Below are positions 50,465 through 59,643 of a stretch of 64,000 nt of DNA, in pieces. Location: the NCBI GenBank assembly GCA_003149575.1, contig QCWG01000001.1, positions 215,183 to 279,182 of the forward strand. The letters run 5' to 3'. The stretch is from Altererythrobacter sp. XM-24bin4 (lineage in GTDB: Bacteria > Pseudomonadota > Alphaproteobacteria > Sphingomonadales > Sphingomonadaceae). Below the pieces are notes generated by a model, which saw only the letters and a list, made by a program, of their open reading frames with translations, did no database searches and was not told the origin of the DNA. Position numbers and translations under genes: made by a program. Every line of letters starts with the position of its first letter. Within the stretch, counting starts at the first letter, position 1.

Positions 50465-51006
50465 TCTCTGCCCCGCCCCTAATCGCGTTGTTTTACCCTC
50501 ATGCGGTTCCCGCTCACTACGTTGAGCGATGTTCCGCTTGTGTTCGATTCGGCGGGAAGCATCCCACCTACCAATTTCGCAGGGCTTTGGGGGATTTAGT
50601 TTTCCCCTTTTTCCCCACAGTTCCTCTCGATTGCACGACCCGAAAGACCCGAATCCCCCCCCGCCTTCGGAAATAGTGTTTCCGGAGCGAATAACTAGCT
50701 CTTGTAGGTGTCCCCAGGTTTGGAACCACTAGATACTGAATCAGAGCGCGGTTTCACGCAAGAGGGTAAATGCGGATTTAACATGCAAACTGACTGGATT
50801 TATCCAGTGTGTTACCCGCGCGTGACACCGCGACGCGCGGGAAATCCTAGGGTCTTTGAACGCGCAACCCCTAAAATGAATCTGGGAAAAAATTTTTGCG
50901 GGCAAAACGGGTATAGGGGACTTGTGAATCATTCGAATCGGGATGCGCAATTTTTGAATCAAGCGAAGCCATTGGAACGCGATAAATGCACTGCCCCGAT
51001 CTGGCT
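50465..51006. other. Promoter region of nrdA, no gene
   Basis: A 540-base gap between the start of nrdA and the end of the LysR gene. It contains poly-C and A/T runs (GGGAAAAAATTTTTGCGG near 50880) and TTATCCAGT near 50810, one step from a DnaA-box. No convincing NrdR boxes. Frames that run through it have no protein-like content. Confidence 0.4.
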
Positions 51007-51909
51007 TCACACAAACAGCTTGTCGCCCTTGAGCGATTTGGTCAGCGCATCGATAAATGCACGCGCGCGCGCATTGGGCGTGCGGCTTTCAGGATAGGCG
51101 AGATGGATCGGCAGAACGCCGCCAGTCCATTGTGGCAGCAGCCGCCACAACTTTCCCTGCTTGATCGCGTCCTGCACCAGCCATAGTGGCACCAGGCCAA
51201 TCCCGGCACTTTCCACCAAAGCGGCAAGCACCGCCTCCGAGCTATCGCTGCGCAGCCGGGCGTCCGGCACGATCTCGCGGATCTCTGCCCCCCGTTCCAG
51301 CCGCCAATTATCATGCACCATGTCCGGCCCGATAAAGACCACCGCTGGCAAGTTTGAGATCTGGTCAATGCGGCGCGGTGTGCCGTGGTCTCGGATCAGC
51401 TCGGGCGAGCCGCATAACACCAACGGGACATCGCCAAGCTTGCGCGCACGATCGCTGCGGCGGCGCGGGAACCCGACGGATAGCGCGACATCGATCCCGC
51501 TTTCAACCAGATCAACCGGCTGGTCAGACAAAAGAAGATCGGCCTCGATATCGGGATGCTTTTCAAGAAAGCGGCACAACAGCGGTGCCAGCACGACCCG
51601 GCCCAATGATACAGGCGCGAAGATTCGCAATCGGCCCGAGAGCGCTTGGGCGCGCGCGCCCACCGATTGTTCGGCATCATCGACCAGCCGTAAAATCTCA
51701 CGCGCCTTGGCCAGAAATTCCTGCCCCTCATCCGTCAGCGAAAGCGAGCGCGTGGTTCGGCTGATCAGCTTGGAGCCGAGGTAATCCTCCAGCTCTGCCA
51801 AGCGCCGGCTGACAGTTGGCTGGCTCTGCTGAAGCTCGCGCGCGACCGCGCTGAAGCTGCCCCGCTCGGCCAGCCGGACAAAAATGCGATAAGCGGCGAT
51901 GACGTCCAT
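51007..51909 (-). CDS. LysR family transcriptional regulator
   Basis: A 300-residue DNA-binding protein. The winged HTH (about 3-62) reads IAAYRIFVRLAERGSFSAVARELQQSQPTVSRRLAELEDYLGSKLISRTTRSLSLTDEG. The effector domain (about 90-295) shows GRLRIFAPVSLGRVVLAPLL and ESGIDVALSVGFPR, like CrgA-type regulators. The target is unknown. It stands between nrdA and an alpha/beta hydrolase on the same strand, not obviously in an operon. No divergent gene gives a clue to its regulon. Confidence 0.93.
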   Translation of the reverse strand: MDVIAAYRIFVRLAERGSFSAVARELQQSQPTVSRRLAELEDYLGSKLISRTTRSLSLTDEGQEFLAKAREILRLVDDAEQSVGARAQALSGRLRIFAPVSLGRVVLAPLLCRFLEKHPDIEADLLLSDQPVDLVESGIDVALSVGFPRRRSDRARKLGDVPLVLCGSPELIRDHGTPRRIDQISNLPAVVFIGPDMVHDNWRLERGAEIREIVPDARLRSDSSEAVLAALVESAGIGLVPLWLVQDAIKQGKLWRLLPQWTGGVLPIHLAYPESRTPNARARAFIDALTKSLKGDKLFV

Positions 51910-52051
51910 ATGACGGCCAATTTATCCAATTTATGGATAAAAGCCACATGAATCATGCAGATTGGGCGAAGGCCCGAAATAACCTACTCAAATCCTAACG
52001 GATTCCCGGAGCAATTTGGCAAGCTTTTGGTAAGGTTTCAGGCGGCCGCCA

Positions 52052-52936
52052 TCACGCTCTTTTGGTATGTTCTGCGACATCATCCGCTATCGTTTCGACC
52101 AGCTCTTGCGGCAGATCATGGCCCCACCCGGGGTAGGTCTTAATCCTGGCGCCCGGGATCGCATCGGCTGTCGCTCGGCCACCCTCGACCTTGACAAGCG
52201 GATCATCTTCGCCATGCAAAACCAGCGTTGGCGTGGTCACTGATTTCAGGCGCTGGGTCCGGTCACCATCATTGATGATGGCGGCCATCTGGCGGTGCAG
52301 GCCAGCCGGATAGACCGACCGGCGAACGCTTTCGATCACGCGCTGGCGCTGAGATTCCGGGTCAGGGCGATAGCCCGGGCTGCCGATGGCGTTAGAGATT
52401 TTGATGCCGTGTTCGACCAGCACATGCTCATCCATCGATTCTGGCGGATTGGCGAGCGGCTCGATCGCGGCCTTGTCTGCCTGAGGTAGTTTCGGATTGC
52501 CTGTGGTTGAGAAGATCGACGTAAAGCTAAGCAAACGGTGGCCGTGTTCGACCGCCATCAGCTGGCCGATCATTCCGCCCATAGACGCGCCGACCACATG
52601 GGCTTTATCGATGCCGAGCGCGTCCAGTACGCCCACTCCATCCGCCGCCATATCTGAAAGTGTGTAAGGGACTCTGGGCGGAAAACCGAAACGGGTGCGG
52701 ATCACATGCCACATCACACCGGGCACTTTCTCGCCTTCGAATTTCTGGCTTAGGCCAATGTCGCGATTGTCATAGCGGATCACGTAAAATCCGCGGTCCG
52801 CCAGCGCCTGAACCAACTCGATAGGCCACAATGTCATCTGCGCGCCCAAACCCATCACCAACAGCATCGGCGGATTGTCGGGATCGCCATGCGTATCGTA
52901 TTCGAGGGTGATGCCGTTGGCGGTGACTTGAGGCAT
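52052..52936 (-). CDS. Alpha/beta hydrolase
   Basis: A 294-residue hydrolase. The ATG at 52936 is preceded by AGGGAG; the frame to 53059 gives no signal or family start. The strand LLVMGLGAQMTLWP with the oxyanion part, the nucleophile elbow VVGASMGGMIGQL (GxSxG) and the late PGWGHDLPQELVE with the catalytic histidine are present. HGEDDPLVKVEGG supplies the acid. It resembles non-specific esterases or polyketide-type hydrolases (aclacinomycin methylesterase-like). Substrate unknown. No operon partner. Confidence 0.88.
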   Translation of the reverse strand: MPQVTANGITLEYDTHGDPDNPPMLLVMGLGAQMTLWPIELVQALADRGFYVIRYDNRDIGLSQKFEGEKVPGVMWHVIRTRFGFPPRVPYTLSDMAADGVGVLDALGIDKAHVVGASMGGMIGQLMAVEHGHRLLSFTSIFSTTGNPKLPQADKAAIEPLANPPESMDEHVLVEHGIKISNAIGSPGYRPDPESQRQRVIESVRRSVYPAGLHRQMAAIINDGDRTQRLKSVTTPTLVLHGEDDPLVKVEGGRATADAIPGARIKTYPGWGHDLPQELVETIADDVAEHTKRA

Positions 52937-53023
52937 TAGTGGGGCTCCCTGATTGTTTGATCGTGCTTGTGTCGCAGCGCGGCGACCTGCGCAAGTGTTC
53001 AAACAATCATCCACGCAAACCAA

Positions 53024-53051
53024 AGCGGCAGACCCGTGAAGGCCTGCCGCT
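53024..53051 (-). terminator. Hairpin after the TonB-C-like protein gene
   Basis: AGCGGCAG (53024-53031) pairs perfectly with CTGCCGCT (53044-53051). On the minus strand it is followed by TTGGTTTG. It lies about 90 bases after the stop at 53143. It is a probable terminator with a weak T tract. Confidence 0.45.
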
Positions 53052-53142
53052 CGCGTCAAGGAACCCGTGGGCCCCTAAATTTCGGGTCCGAAGCAGAACC
53101 CGATTAAAGCCCGAAGCTGATGACCCCGCGTTCGCTGTCAGC

Positions 53143-53595
53143 CTAAGCCATGCGGACTTTTTCCGATTTCGCCAGGGCCTTGGCGAGCTTGCTGTAAGTC
53201 ACCTCATCGTCAGCAAAGATGATGTTCGCCTGGAACGTTTGCGACGAGGCATCGGCGACCGGCGCTTCGGTCAGTTGCGACAGGCCGCTTACGGCGCGCT
53301 TGGCAACCAGATCCGTGCAAATGTCACCGGAACCGTTTAGTACTTCAATGTCATGAGCCTTGCCCGATGCATCCAAAGTGAAACGAAGCTGCACAATGCT
53401 GCTCACCGGATCGGTGCGTGTTTGCTTGGTCGCGGTGGCCAGGCGGCGATCGAGCGATCTGCCGACATCTTGTTGCCATTCCTGCATCGCGCTTTCGGAT
53501 TCGACGACAATGGTGCCTTGCTCGCTAGCAATTGCGGGGGAGAATGCCGCGATACTCAACGCGGCAGCGAGTGTGGTTGTCGTAAGAGTTTTCAT
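53143..53595 (-). CDS. Periplasmic protein with TonB-C-like domain
   Basis: A 150-residue exported protein. The ATG at 53595 gives the signal peptide MKTLTTTTLAAALSIAAFSPAIASEQ. The mature domain has DPVSSIVQLRFTLDASGKAHDIEVLNGSGDICTDLVAKRAVSGLSQL, which has the layout of the TonB C-terminal fold (a strand VxxRFxLDxxGKxxDIxVxxxSG, then a helix). There is no N-terminal membrane anchor, so it would be soluble. The function is unknown; similar UrcA-like secreted proteins are common in sphingomonads. Confidence 0.65.
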   Translation of the reverse strand: MKTLTTTTLAAALSIAAFSPAIASEQGTIVVESESAMQEWQQDVGRSLDRRLATATKQTRTDPVSSIVQLRFTLDASGKAHDIEVLNGSGDICTDLVAKRAVSGLSQLTEAPVADASSQTFQANIIFADDEVTYSKLAKALAKSEKVRMA

Positions 53596-53867
53596 TAGAT
53601 CATCCTCAATAAAATTCGCATGGATGATCGGCCGTTTGACCAAGGCCAGCGAGCACAGTCCCAACACTCGTGCCGCGGTTGAATTGGTCGATCAGGAAGC
53701 AAGGCCGCTCGGGATATTGCGGGGGTTTGCGAACCTCGCTTCCTGTTTATGAAAATGACGTCTGCAGCCGAATTCTCAATCGATGTTCGGCGAGCGACTG
53801 CGCATTTCAGATCGATAGCAAGACCATCCGATGAACGGCATATCGGCTTCGATCAGCGGGAAAATGC

Positions 53868-55454
53868 TCAGGGCACCAGCACTGTATCGCGCGCTTCGTC
53901 GAGCGTCGCGGGATAGTCGAGCGTGTAGTGGAGGCCGCGGCTCTCATGCCGCCGCAACGCGCTGGTGACAATAAGTTCAGCCGCTTTCAACAGGTTACGC
54001 AGTTCGATCAGATCGGTCGTCACGACAAAGCTGCCGTAATAATCCTCAACCTCGTCCTGCAGCATCCGGATCCGGTTGGCCGCACGCTCCAGCCGCTTTG
54101 TGGTGCGGACAATACCGACATAGTTCCACATGAAGCGGCGGATCTCAGTCCAGTTCTGCTTGATAACAACCTGCTCGTCCGAATCCGAAACACGGGTCGC
54201 GTCCCATTCCTTGATCGCAGGCGGAGTATCGAGAGCATCCCAGTTTCCCAGTATATCCTTCGCTGCGGCTTCGCCGAAAACGAAGCACTCGAGCAAAGAG
54301 TTGGATGCAAGACGGTTCGCGCCGTGCAAGCCGCTTTCCGTGCATTCGCCAGCCGCCCACAGGCCCGGCAAATCGGTACGCGCATCCAGCCCAACCAGCA
54401 CACCGCCACAAGTATAGTGCTGCGCCGGCACAACCGGGATAGGCTGCTTGGTCATATCGATGCCAAGGCCCATCAGCTTGTCATAGATTGTCGGGAAATG
54501 CTCACGCACGAATTCGGGCGGCTGGTGGCTGATATCCAGATGGACATAGTCGAGGCCATCGCGCTTGATCTGGTCATCGATCGCACGCGCCACCACATCG
54601 CGCGGGGCCAACTCCATCCGCTCCGGATCGTAATCCGCCATGAAGCGATGTCCTGTTTCCGGGTGCAACAAATGCCCACCCTCTCCGCGCACCGCCTCTG
54701 TGATGAGGAAATTCTTGACCTCGAGGTTGTACAGGCACGTCGGGTGAAACTGCATCATCTCCATATTGGAAACACGGCATCCAGCACGCCAAGCCATTGC
54801 GATCCCGTCCCCCGTGGCACCGCGCGGAGCGGTAGAGAACAGGTAACAGCGCCCAGCGCCACCCGCCGCTAGCACGGTTGCCTTGGCGACATGTTTCTCG
54901 ACCTCGCCGGTCGCTTCATTCAGCGCATAGGCGCCCCACACCCGGCCGCCGCCAGAGAATCGCTCTGCATTGCGCCCTGTAATCAGGTCGATACAGCTGC
55001 GCCCGGGCAGCATGGTGATATTGGGGTTGGCCTCTGCTGCCTTGAGCAAAGCGGATTGAACGGCCCAGCCTGTAGCATCATTGACATGTACAATCCGGCG
55101 ATGACTGTGCCCGCCTTCGCGCGTCAGGTGCAGATCTTCGCCTTCGCTGTTAAAAGGCACGCCCAGCTCGACCAGCCTTTGAATCGATTGCGGCGCATTC
55201 TCGATCACGAACTCGACCGTTTCGCGGCGGTTGAGGCCGGCGCCCGCCACCATAGTGTCACGGATGTGGTTTTCGAACGTGTCTCCTGCATCGAGAACGG
55301 CCGCGATGCCACCCTGCGCCCAGGCCGTGCTGCCCCCGGTGAGCGAACCCTTGGCTAGCACCAGCACTTTTTTTGTTTCAGCCAGCGCCAATGCGGCAGT
55401 GAGCCCGGCGGCGCCGGAACCGATAATCAGGACATCGTGCTTGACCGCATTCAT
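53868..55454 (-). CDS. nadB: L-aspartate oxidase
   Basis: Oxidises L-aspartate to iminoaspartate, the first step of NAD synthesis, with FAD. 528 residues. The FAD-binding start is VLIIGSGAAGLTAALALAETKKVLVLAKG. Then come GSTAWAQGGIAAV, the active-site HTR block GHSHRRIVHVNDATGWAVQSALLKAA, MEMMQFHPTCLY and CTESGLHGANRLASNSLLE. These are the L-aspartate oxidase signatures rather than succinate dehydrogenase. The start codon overlaps the stop of the ABC ATPase gene by 4 bases, so they are cotranscribed. No nadA or nadC lies in the window. Confidence 0.95.
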   Translation of the reverse strand: MNAVKHDVLIIGSGAAGLTAALALAETKKVLVLAKGSLTGGSTAWAQGGIAAVLDAGDTFENHIRDTMVAGAGLNRRETVEFVIENAPQSIQRLVELGVPFNSEGEDLHLTREGGHSHRRIVHVNDATGWAVQSALLKAAEANPNITMLPGRSCIDLITGRNAERFSGGGRVWGAYALNEATGEVEKHVAKATVLAAGGAGRCYLFSTAPRGATGDGIAMAWRAGCRVSNMEMMQFHPTCLYNLEVKNFLITEAVRGEGGHLLHPETGHRFMADYDPERMELAPRDVVARAIDDQIKRDGLDYVHLDISHQPPEFVREHFPTIYDKLMGLGIDMTKQPIPVVPAQHYTCGGVLVGLDARTDLPGLWAAGECTESGLHGANRLASNSLLECFVFGEAAAKDILGNWDALDTPPAIKEWDATRVSDSDEQVVIKQNWTEIRRFMWNYVGIVRTTKRLERAANRIRMLQDEVEDYYGSFVVTTDLIELRNLLKAAELIVTSALRRHESRGLHYTLDYPATLDEARDTVLVP

Positions 55455-56389
55455 GTGTCAGAACTCGTCAATTGGACAAACACATCCTCAAGGTCCGGCT
55501 CGCGCGTTGTCACGTCTTCGATTGTGTAGCCGTGCTCCTGTATCTTCAGGAGAACTTGCCCGGCGCTGGCCTGATCACGGTCATATGTGATCTCAAGCAC
55601 ACGCGGATCGATCAGCTCTGCCTTTGTGAAGCCCGGCTCCATGATCGGGCCGGCCAGATCACGGTCAACAGTGACCTTTACAATCTTCTCGCGCGCCATC
55701 TCGATCAATTCGCGCGTCGGCTTCTTCGCGATCAGCTCGCCATGATTAATGATCGCGATCTGGTCACACAGCTCTTCAGCCTCTTCGAGGTAGTGTGTCG
55801 TCAGGACGATCGTCACGCCGTCATTGTTCAACTGCGTGACAAGATCCCACAGCTGCTTGCGCAACTCGACATCGACGCCCGCGGTCGGCTCATCGAGTAC
55901 CAAGATCGGCGGCGAATGCACCATCGCTTTAGCCACCATCAACCGCCGCTTCATCCCGCCAGAGAGCGTGCGCGCATAGGCGTCGCGCTTGTCCGAAAGG
56001 CGTACCGCTTCGAGCAATTCCTCGCTGCGGCGCAGTGCCTTCGTGATACCATAGAAACCGCCCTGGTTTTCCAGCACTTCAAACGGCGTAAAGAAAGGAT
56101 CGAACACGATTTCCTGCGGGACGATCCCGATCGAACGGCTGGCATTGCGGCGCTGTTCGTCAATATCAAAGCCCCAGATCTCCGCGCTGCCACTGGTCTT
56201 GTTGACCAGGCCCGCCAGAATGTTGATCAGGGTCGACTTGCCCGCACCATTGGGGCCCAGCAGGCCGAAAATCTCGCCTTCGGGTACATCAAAGCTCACG
56301 CCTTTCAATGCTTCCTTGCCAGGTTGGCCTTTGGCCCCGGCATAGGTTTTCTTGATATCGCGGATCGAAATGGCTGGTGGTATAGTCAT
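55451..56389 (-). CDS. ABC transporter ATP-binding protein (ABC-2 export type)
   Basis: A 312-residue ATPase. Walker A is GLLGPNGAGKSTLINILAGL, the Q-loop is in IVPQEIVFDPFFTPFEVLENQGGFYGI, the signature LSGGMKRRLMVAKAM, and the Walker B region ILVLDEPTAGVDVELR. The following VLTTHYLEEAEELCDQIAIINHG contains the switch histidine. The C-terminal part (about 235-312) is the usual DUF4162-like extension. No permease lies next door; the partner must be elsewhere. It overlaps nadB by 4 bases, without an obvious functional link. Confidence 0.92.
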   Translation of the reverse strand: MTIPPAISIRDIKKTYAGAKGQPGKEALKGVSFDVPEGEIFGLLGPNGAGKSTLINILAGLVNKTSGSAEIWGFDIDEQRRNASRSIGIVPQEIVFDPFFTPFEVLENQGGFYGITKALRRSEELLEAVRLSDKRDAYARTLSGGMKRRLMVAKAMVHSPPILVLDEPTAGVDVELRKQLWDLVTQLNNDGVTIVLTTHYLEEAEELCDQIAIINHGELIAKKPTRELIEMAREKIVKVTVDRDLAGPIMEPGFTKAELIDPRVLEITYDRDQASAGQVLLKIQEHGYTIEDVTTREPDLEDVFVQLTSSDT

Positions 56390-56480
56390 CGGATAAGCGC
56401 CCTAAGACCTTATGCCGAGTCTGCAAAGGGGTGAGGTGCACCGTTGCGAATCTGACAGTTCCACATTATCGGCAAGGACC

Positions 56481-56735
56481 ATGAACATAGACACACCAGA
56501 AGTGATCACTGTCGAGACCAAGCGCGTCAGCTGTGACGGAGCAAGCGCCATTCGCGGAGGCGCCAACTATCGCCCTGCTGCACTCGGCCATCCGAAGATT
56601 TATCTCGAGATTGACGAGCATGGATATGTCGATTGCGGCTATTGTGACAGGCAGTTTGTTTTGAAGGGCGGACCGGCCGATGGTGCTGACCATTCGCAGC
56701 TACCCGACATCTCGGAGGGGGCAAGTCCCCAATAG
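56481..56735 (+). CDS. CHCC zinc-finger domain protein (NDUFS6-like)
   Basis: An 84-residue protein. The ATG at 56481, with AAGGA upstream, gives MNIDTPEVITVETKRVSCDGASAI. The zinc-finger is spread over RVSCDG, LGHPKIYLEIDEHGYVDCGYCDRQFVLKGG with the Cys, His, Cys and Cys ligands. This pattern is shared with mitochondrial complex I subunit NDUFS6. In alphaproteobacteria the protein is an accessory of NADH:quinone oxidoreductase. The frame to 56412 is not used. It is divergent from the ABC ATPase gene. Confidence 0.85.
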   Translation: MNIDTPEVITVETKRVSCDGASAIRGGANYRPAALGHPKIYLEIDEHGYVDCGYCDRQFVLKGGPADGADHSQLPDISEGASPQ

Positions 56736-56825
56736 TCTTGCGCTTCGCGCGACTCATCGCGGGTTCATCAGGGGCTGATAGCTTACAAAGTCCTGATGGG
56801 AGACTCGCGCCTTAGGAGAGAAGCC

Positions 56826-57281
56826 ATGACTAAACTGTTCCGACCTGCATTGCTTTACGCTGCTTCGCTTGCCTTGCTCGCTGCGCCGACATTGGCGCAA
56901 GACGGGGAACGGGCTGATGAAGAGCAAACCGAGCAAACCAAAGGCGAGAAGGAGCTGGCAAAACTTCTCGAAGGCCGTGTAGCGGGCGAACCGGCATCAT
57001 GCATCCGAACGCCCCCGAATGACCGAGTGCGGGTCATTGATGACACCGCGATTGTGTATGGTGGAGGAAAGACGATCTACGTCAATCGCACCTCTCGTCC
57101 CTCAGACATCGATGATCGCGACACTATGGTCATACGCCGCTTCAGCGGTTCGCAACTGTGCAAGACCGACACTGTCACAACGATTGATCGCGGCAGCCAG
57201 ATGTTCTCCGGTGTGATTTTCCTCAGCGAATTTGTGCCCTACACCAGGGTGGAAACAAACGCTGCTGCGGAAGGCAGCTGA
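56826..57281 (+). CDS. Secreted protein of unknown function
   Basis: A 151-residue exported protein. The ATG at 56826 (TAGGAGAGA upstream) gives MTKLFRPALLYAASLALLAAPTLAQDG. The mature part starts with a charged stretch (ERADEEQTEQTKGEKELAKLLEGRVAGEP) and has two cysteines (ASCIRTPP, QLCKTDTV). The core TAIVYGGGKTIYVNRTSRPSDIDDRDTMVIRRFSGSQLCKTDTVTTIDR is typical of small sphingomonad periplasmic proteins. No function is known. Confidence 0.72.
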   Translation: MTKLFRPALLYAASLALLAAPTLAQDGERADEEQTEQTKGEKELAKLLEGRVAGEPASCIRTPPNDRVRVIDDTAIVYGGGKTIYVNRTSRPSDIDDRDTMVIRRFSGSQLCKTDTVTTIDRGSQMFSGVIFLSEFVPYTRVETNAAAEGS

Positions 57282-57337
57282 CTGATCGCGCTTCGTCCTG
57301 CTCTCTGCCGGGTCCAGCGAATATGCGTGGAAGCCCG

Positions 57338-58315
57338 TCAGCCTGCAGCCGCGTAGCCATTCATCCGCGCTAGGATATCCTCCGCCTGCTGCATGATCCC
57401 GTCGATCAATTCCTTGCAGGTAGGGATATCATTGATGAGGCCCGCGACCATGCCGCAAGACCATGCGCCTGCGTCCATATCGCCTTCCATCATGATGCGC
57501 GGATATACGCCAGCGACTTGTTCGATGATGTCTTCGAACTTGAGATCGGCGCCCTTTTCCTTCTCGATCCGCAGCAGTTCTTCCACCGCATCATTAGTCA
57601 TTACGCGTTCGGTATTGCGAAGCGGGCGCATGACCAACCGCGTGTCTAGCTCAGACGCTGCGACGATCGCCGCTTTCACATTCTCATGCACCGGCGCTTC
57701 CTTGGTCGCGATAAAGCGCGTGCCCATATTCATGCCCTGCGCACCCAATGCGAGCGATGCAACAAGGCTGCGCCCGTCTGCCATACCGCCCGAGGAAACG
57801 AACGGAATTTCCAGCTCGTCCGCTGCGCGTGGCAACAGGATGAAGTTCGGGATATCGTCTTCACCCGGGTGGCCGCCGCATTCGAACCCGTCGACAGAGA
57901 CTGCGTCGCAGCCGATGCTTTGCGCTTTCAAGGCGTGCCGCACCGCAGTGCATTTGTGGATCACTTTGATCCCGGCATCTTTTAGATAGGGCAGCACTTG
58001 CACTGGATTGTTACCTGCGGTCTCCACCACGGTAACGCCGCCTTCAATAATCGCCTTGATAATCGCCGGGTAATCGGGCGCATTCACGGTCGGCAGGAAC
58101 GTCACATTCACGCCAATAGGCTTGTCGGTCATATCCTTGCACCGCGCGATCTCATTCGTGAGATCAGCCGGGGTCTTTTGCGTCAGCGCGGTGATGATGC
58201 CAAGCCCACCAGCATTGGAAACTGCCGCCGCCATTTCGGCAAAACCGACATAGTGCATGCCGCCCTGGATAATCGGATGCTCAATGCCGAACATTTCTGT
58301 GATGGCGGTTTTCAT
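57338..58315 (-). CDS. NAD(P)H-dependent flavin oxidoreductase / nitronate monooxygenase family
   Basis: A 325-residue FMN-dependent TIM-barrel enzyme. The ATG at 58315 (GGGAGA upstream) gives MKTAITEMFGIEHPIIQGGMHYVGFAEMAAAVSNAGGLGIITAL. FMN and active-site segments include GVNVTFLP, VVETAGNNP, HKCTAVRHALKAQSIGCDAVSVDGFECGGHPGEDD with the catalytic histidine, and PFVSSGGMADGRSLVASLALGAQGMNMGTRFIATKEAP. Members act as nitronate monooxygenase, enoyl-ACP reductase FabK or NADH:quinone reductase; the GHPGEDD motif favours the nitronate/quinone-reductase branch. Stand-alone. Confidence 0.9.
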   Translation of the reverse strand: MKTAITEMFGIEHPIIQGGMHYVGFAEMAAAVSNAGGLGIITALTQKTPADLTNEIARCKDMTDKPIGVNVTFLPTVNAPDYPAIIKAIIEGGVTVVETAGNNPVQVLPYLKDAGIKVIHKCTAVRHALKAQSIGCDAVSVDGFECGGHPGEDDIPNFILLPRAADELEIPFVSSGGMADGRSLVASLALGAQGMNMGTRFIATKEAPVHENVKAAIVAASELDTRLVMRPLRNTERVMTNDAVEELLRIEKEKGADLKFEDIIEQVAGVYPRIMMEGDMDAGAWSCGMVAGLINDIPTCKELIDGIMQQAEDILARMNGYAAAG

Positions 58316-58413
58316 GGCGAATCTCCCTGCTGATCGCATCTGGTTTTGAACTTACCTTGCGGAGAAATACCCGCTGTGCAAGCGTCGCTTTTGCGAGCAG
58401 GCATGCCGCAGCG

Positions 58414-59118
58414 TCAGCGGAAAGCCTGACCAGTCTTGCAGTATGTACAGGCAAAGCAGCTCGCACAATCGGGAGCGCGCGGGCGGCAATAGGTCTGCCC
58501 CAACTTCTTCAGCAACAGATGATGCTCGTCCATATCCTCAGCTGACCACTCTTCGGGCAGGATCGGCATCAGCGCATCATAGGTTTTCGCTGTATCCGCC
58601 TTGGCCGGTACAATTCCCATGCGCTGCATGATGCGGCGGTGATGCCCGTCTATCACCATGGCTTTGCGATTGAAGGTGGAGGCATTCATCACCCCGGCAG
58701 AGTTCTTGCGCGCAACGCCGGGCAATCGCTCCAGCCAGACAAGCGCATCTTCCAACGGCAAATTGCCCAGGTGGCGCAAGTCCACCGCGCCGCGCTCAGC
58801 GATAATCGCGTCCAGACAAGCCTTGAGCCGCTTTGCCGCAACGGATGGAAAGGTCTGGCGCTTCAGCCGTGCTTCCAATTCCTCGACCGGGACACCCGCA
58901 ACTGCTTCCCAGCTGCCATATTCAGCTAGCAAGCGGTCGGTGGAGTCATTGCTAGCTGCCGTCTTTGTCTGCGCGCCGATCACGCCATGCACCAACACCC
59001 ACTCAGGGCTGCGGCGCTTTTCCGGTGGGCGAATGATCCGCCCGAACGCAGCGATCATGCTGGCCTGTAAGCGGCACAGAATTTCGGTGCGGGGATCAGT
59101 CCCGAAGGGTAGTTGCAC
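58414..59118 (-). CDS. Endonuclease III-like DNA glycosylase
   Basis: A helix-hairpin-helix glycosylase of the base-excision repair type. The helix-hairpin-helix is LVWLERLPGVARKNSAGVMNASTF with the catalytic lysine, followed by AMVIDGHHRRIMQRMG with the catalytic aspartate. Four cysteines, CRPRAPDCASCFACTYC, form the iron-sulphur site. The helix NGAQTKTAASNDSTDRLL (written HGVIGAQTKT here) matches Endo III. The start is uncertain: GTG at 59118 gives MQLPFGTDP, which overlaps the upstream gene by 23 bases; the first ATG is at 59058. Lesion specificity is not clear; the sequence diverges from E. coli Nth. Confidence 0.82.
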   Translation of the reverse strand: MQLPFGTDPRTEILCRLQASMIAAFGRIIRPPEKRRSPEWVLVHGVIGAQTKTAASNDSTDRLLAEYGSWEAVAGVPVEELEARLKRQTFPSVAAKRLKACLDAIIAERGAVDLRHLGNLPLEDALVWLERLPGVARKNSAGVMNASTFNRKAMVIDGHHRRIMQRMGIVPAKADTAKTYDALMPILPEEWSAEDMDEHHLLLKKLGQTYCRPRAPDCASCFACTYCKTGQAFR

Positions 59119-59623
59119 GACGGGCCATCCATCCGACAAGCGCAATTCCAAGGCAAGGTAGCCAAATCCCCTTGAGCTCTGAAATGAACGTCTCGAGGCC
59201 GCGCATTGAGAAGAATCCGGCTCCGATTGGTGAAACCCTGATTGGAGTCTCGGGCGCAAATATGCGTGCATTATCGAACGGCCACCATATTGCCGCGCCC
59301 AATCCGCCATCGGTCAACGTATCGAGCAACCCGTGGCTCGCCATTGCAAGGGTCAGGAATGCAAATCCGGCGAGACTTCGCGCTTCCCTCCAGGTCAACG
59401 AAATGAACCCTGCAAATAGAGCTGCGAAAACCAATGAATGCGTTGCGCCGCGATGCCCCCACCCGTCGGCATATTCAATACCGAACCGGAACCCGATCAC
59501 ATCAGCGTCAGGAATGACGGTCAAGACAGCCCCCGCAATGGCAAGCTTCGGCGAAATGACTCCGCGCCCCGCTGCCGCAGCGAATGCAAGTGGAACGATT
59601 GCGTGTGTGAAGACGGTGGGCAT
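59096..59623 (-). CDS. YdjM-like membrane-bound metal-dependent hydrolase (DUF457)
   Basis: A 175-residue inner-membrane protein with four to five hydrophobic segments. The metal motifs are TVFTHAIVPLAF, VIPDADVIGFRFG, the HRGATHSLVFAAL and HGLLDTLTDGGLG. H..., D.D, HRG.THS and H...D are the family ligands, related to phospholipase C-like folds. The E. coli relative YdjM is SOS-regulated. Function remains unknown. It overlaps the glycosylase gene by 23 bases if the GTG start is used, so the pair is probably coupled. It follows guaA by 21 bases in the other direction of reading. Confidence 0.85.
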   Translation of the reverse strand: MPTVFTHAIVPLAFAAAAGRGVISPKLAIAGAVLTVIPDADVIGFRFGIEYADGWGHRGATHSLVFAALFAGFISLTWREARSLAGFAFLTLAMASHGLLDTLTDGGLGAAIWWPFDNARIFAPETPIRVSPIGAGFFSMRGLETFISELKGIWLPCLGIALVGWMARRATTLRD

Positions 59624-59643
59624 TCAGGACACCAGCCCTACCA

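Noticed and set aside
49748..50482. A 244-codon plus-strand frame opposite nrdA
   Set aside because: Antisense to intact nrdA with no independent start signal.
50708..51097. A 129-codon frame in the nrdA upstream region
   Set aside because: No ribosome-binding site, low-quality protein text, and it runs antisense into the LysR gene.
55472..56434. A 320-codon plus-strand frame opposite the ABC ATPase gene
   Set aside because: The minus strand carries all ABC motifs in order; the antisense text is Arg/His/Gln-rich shadow.
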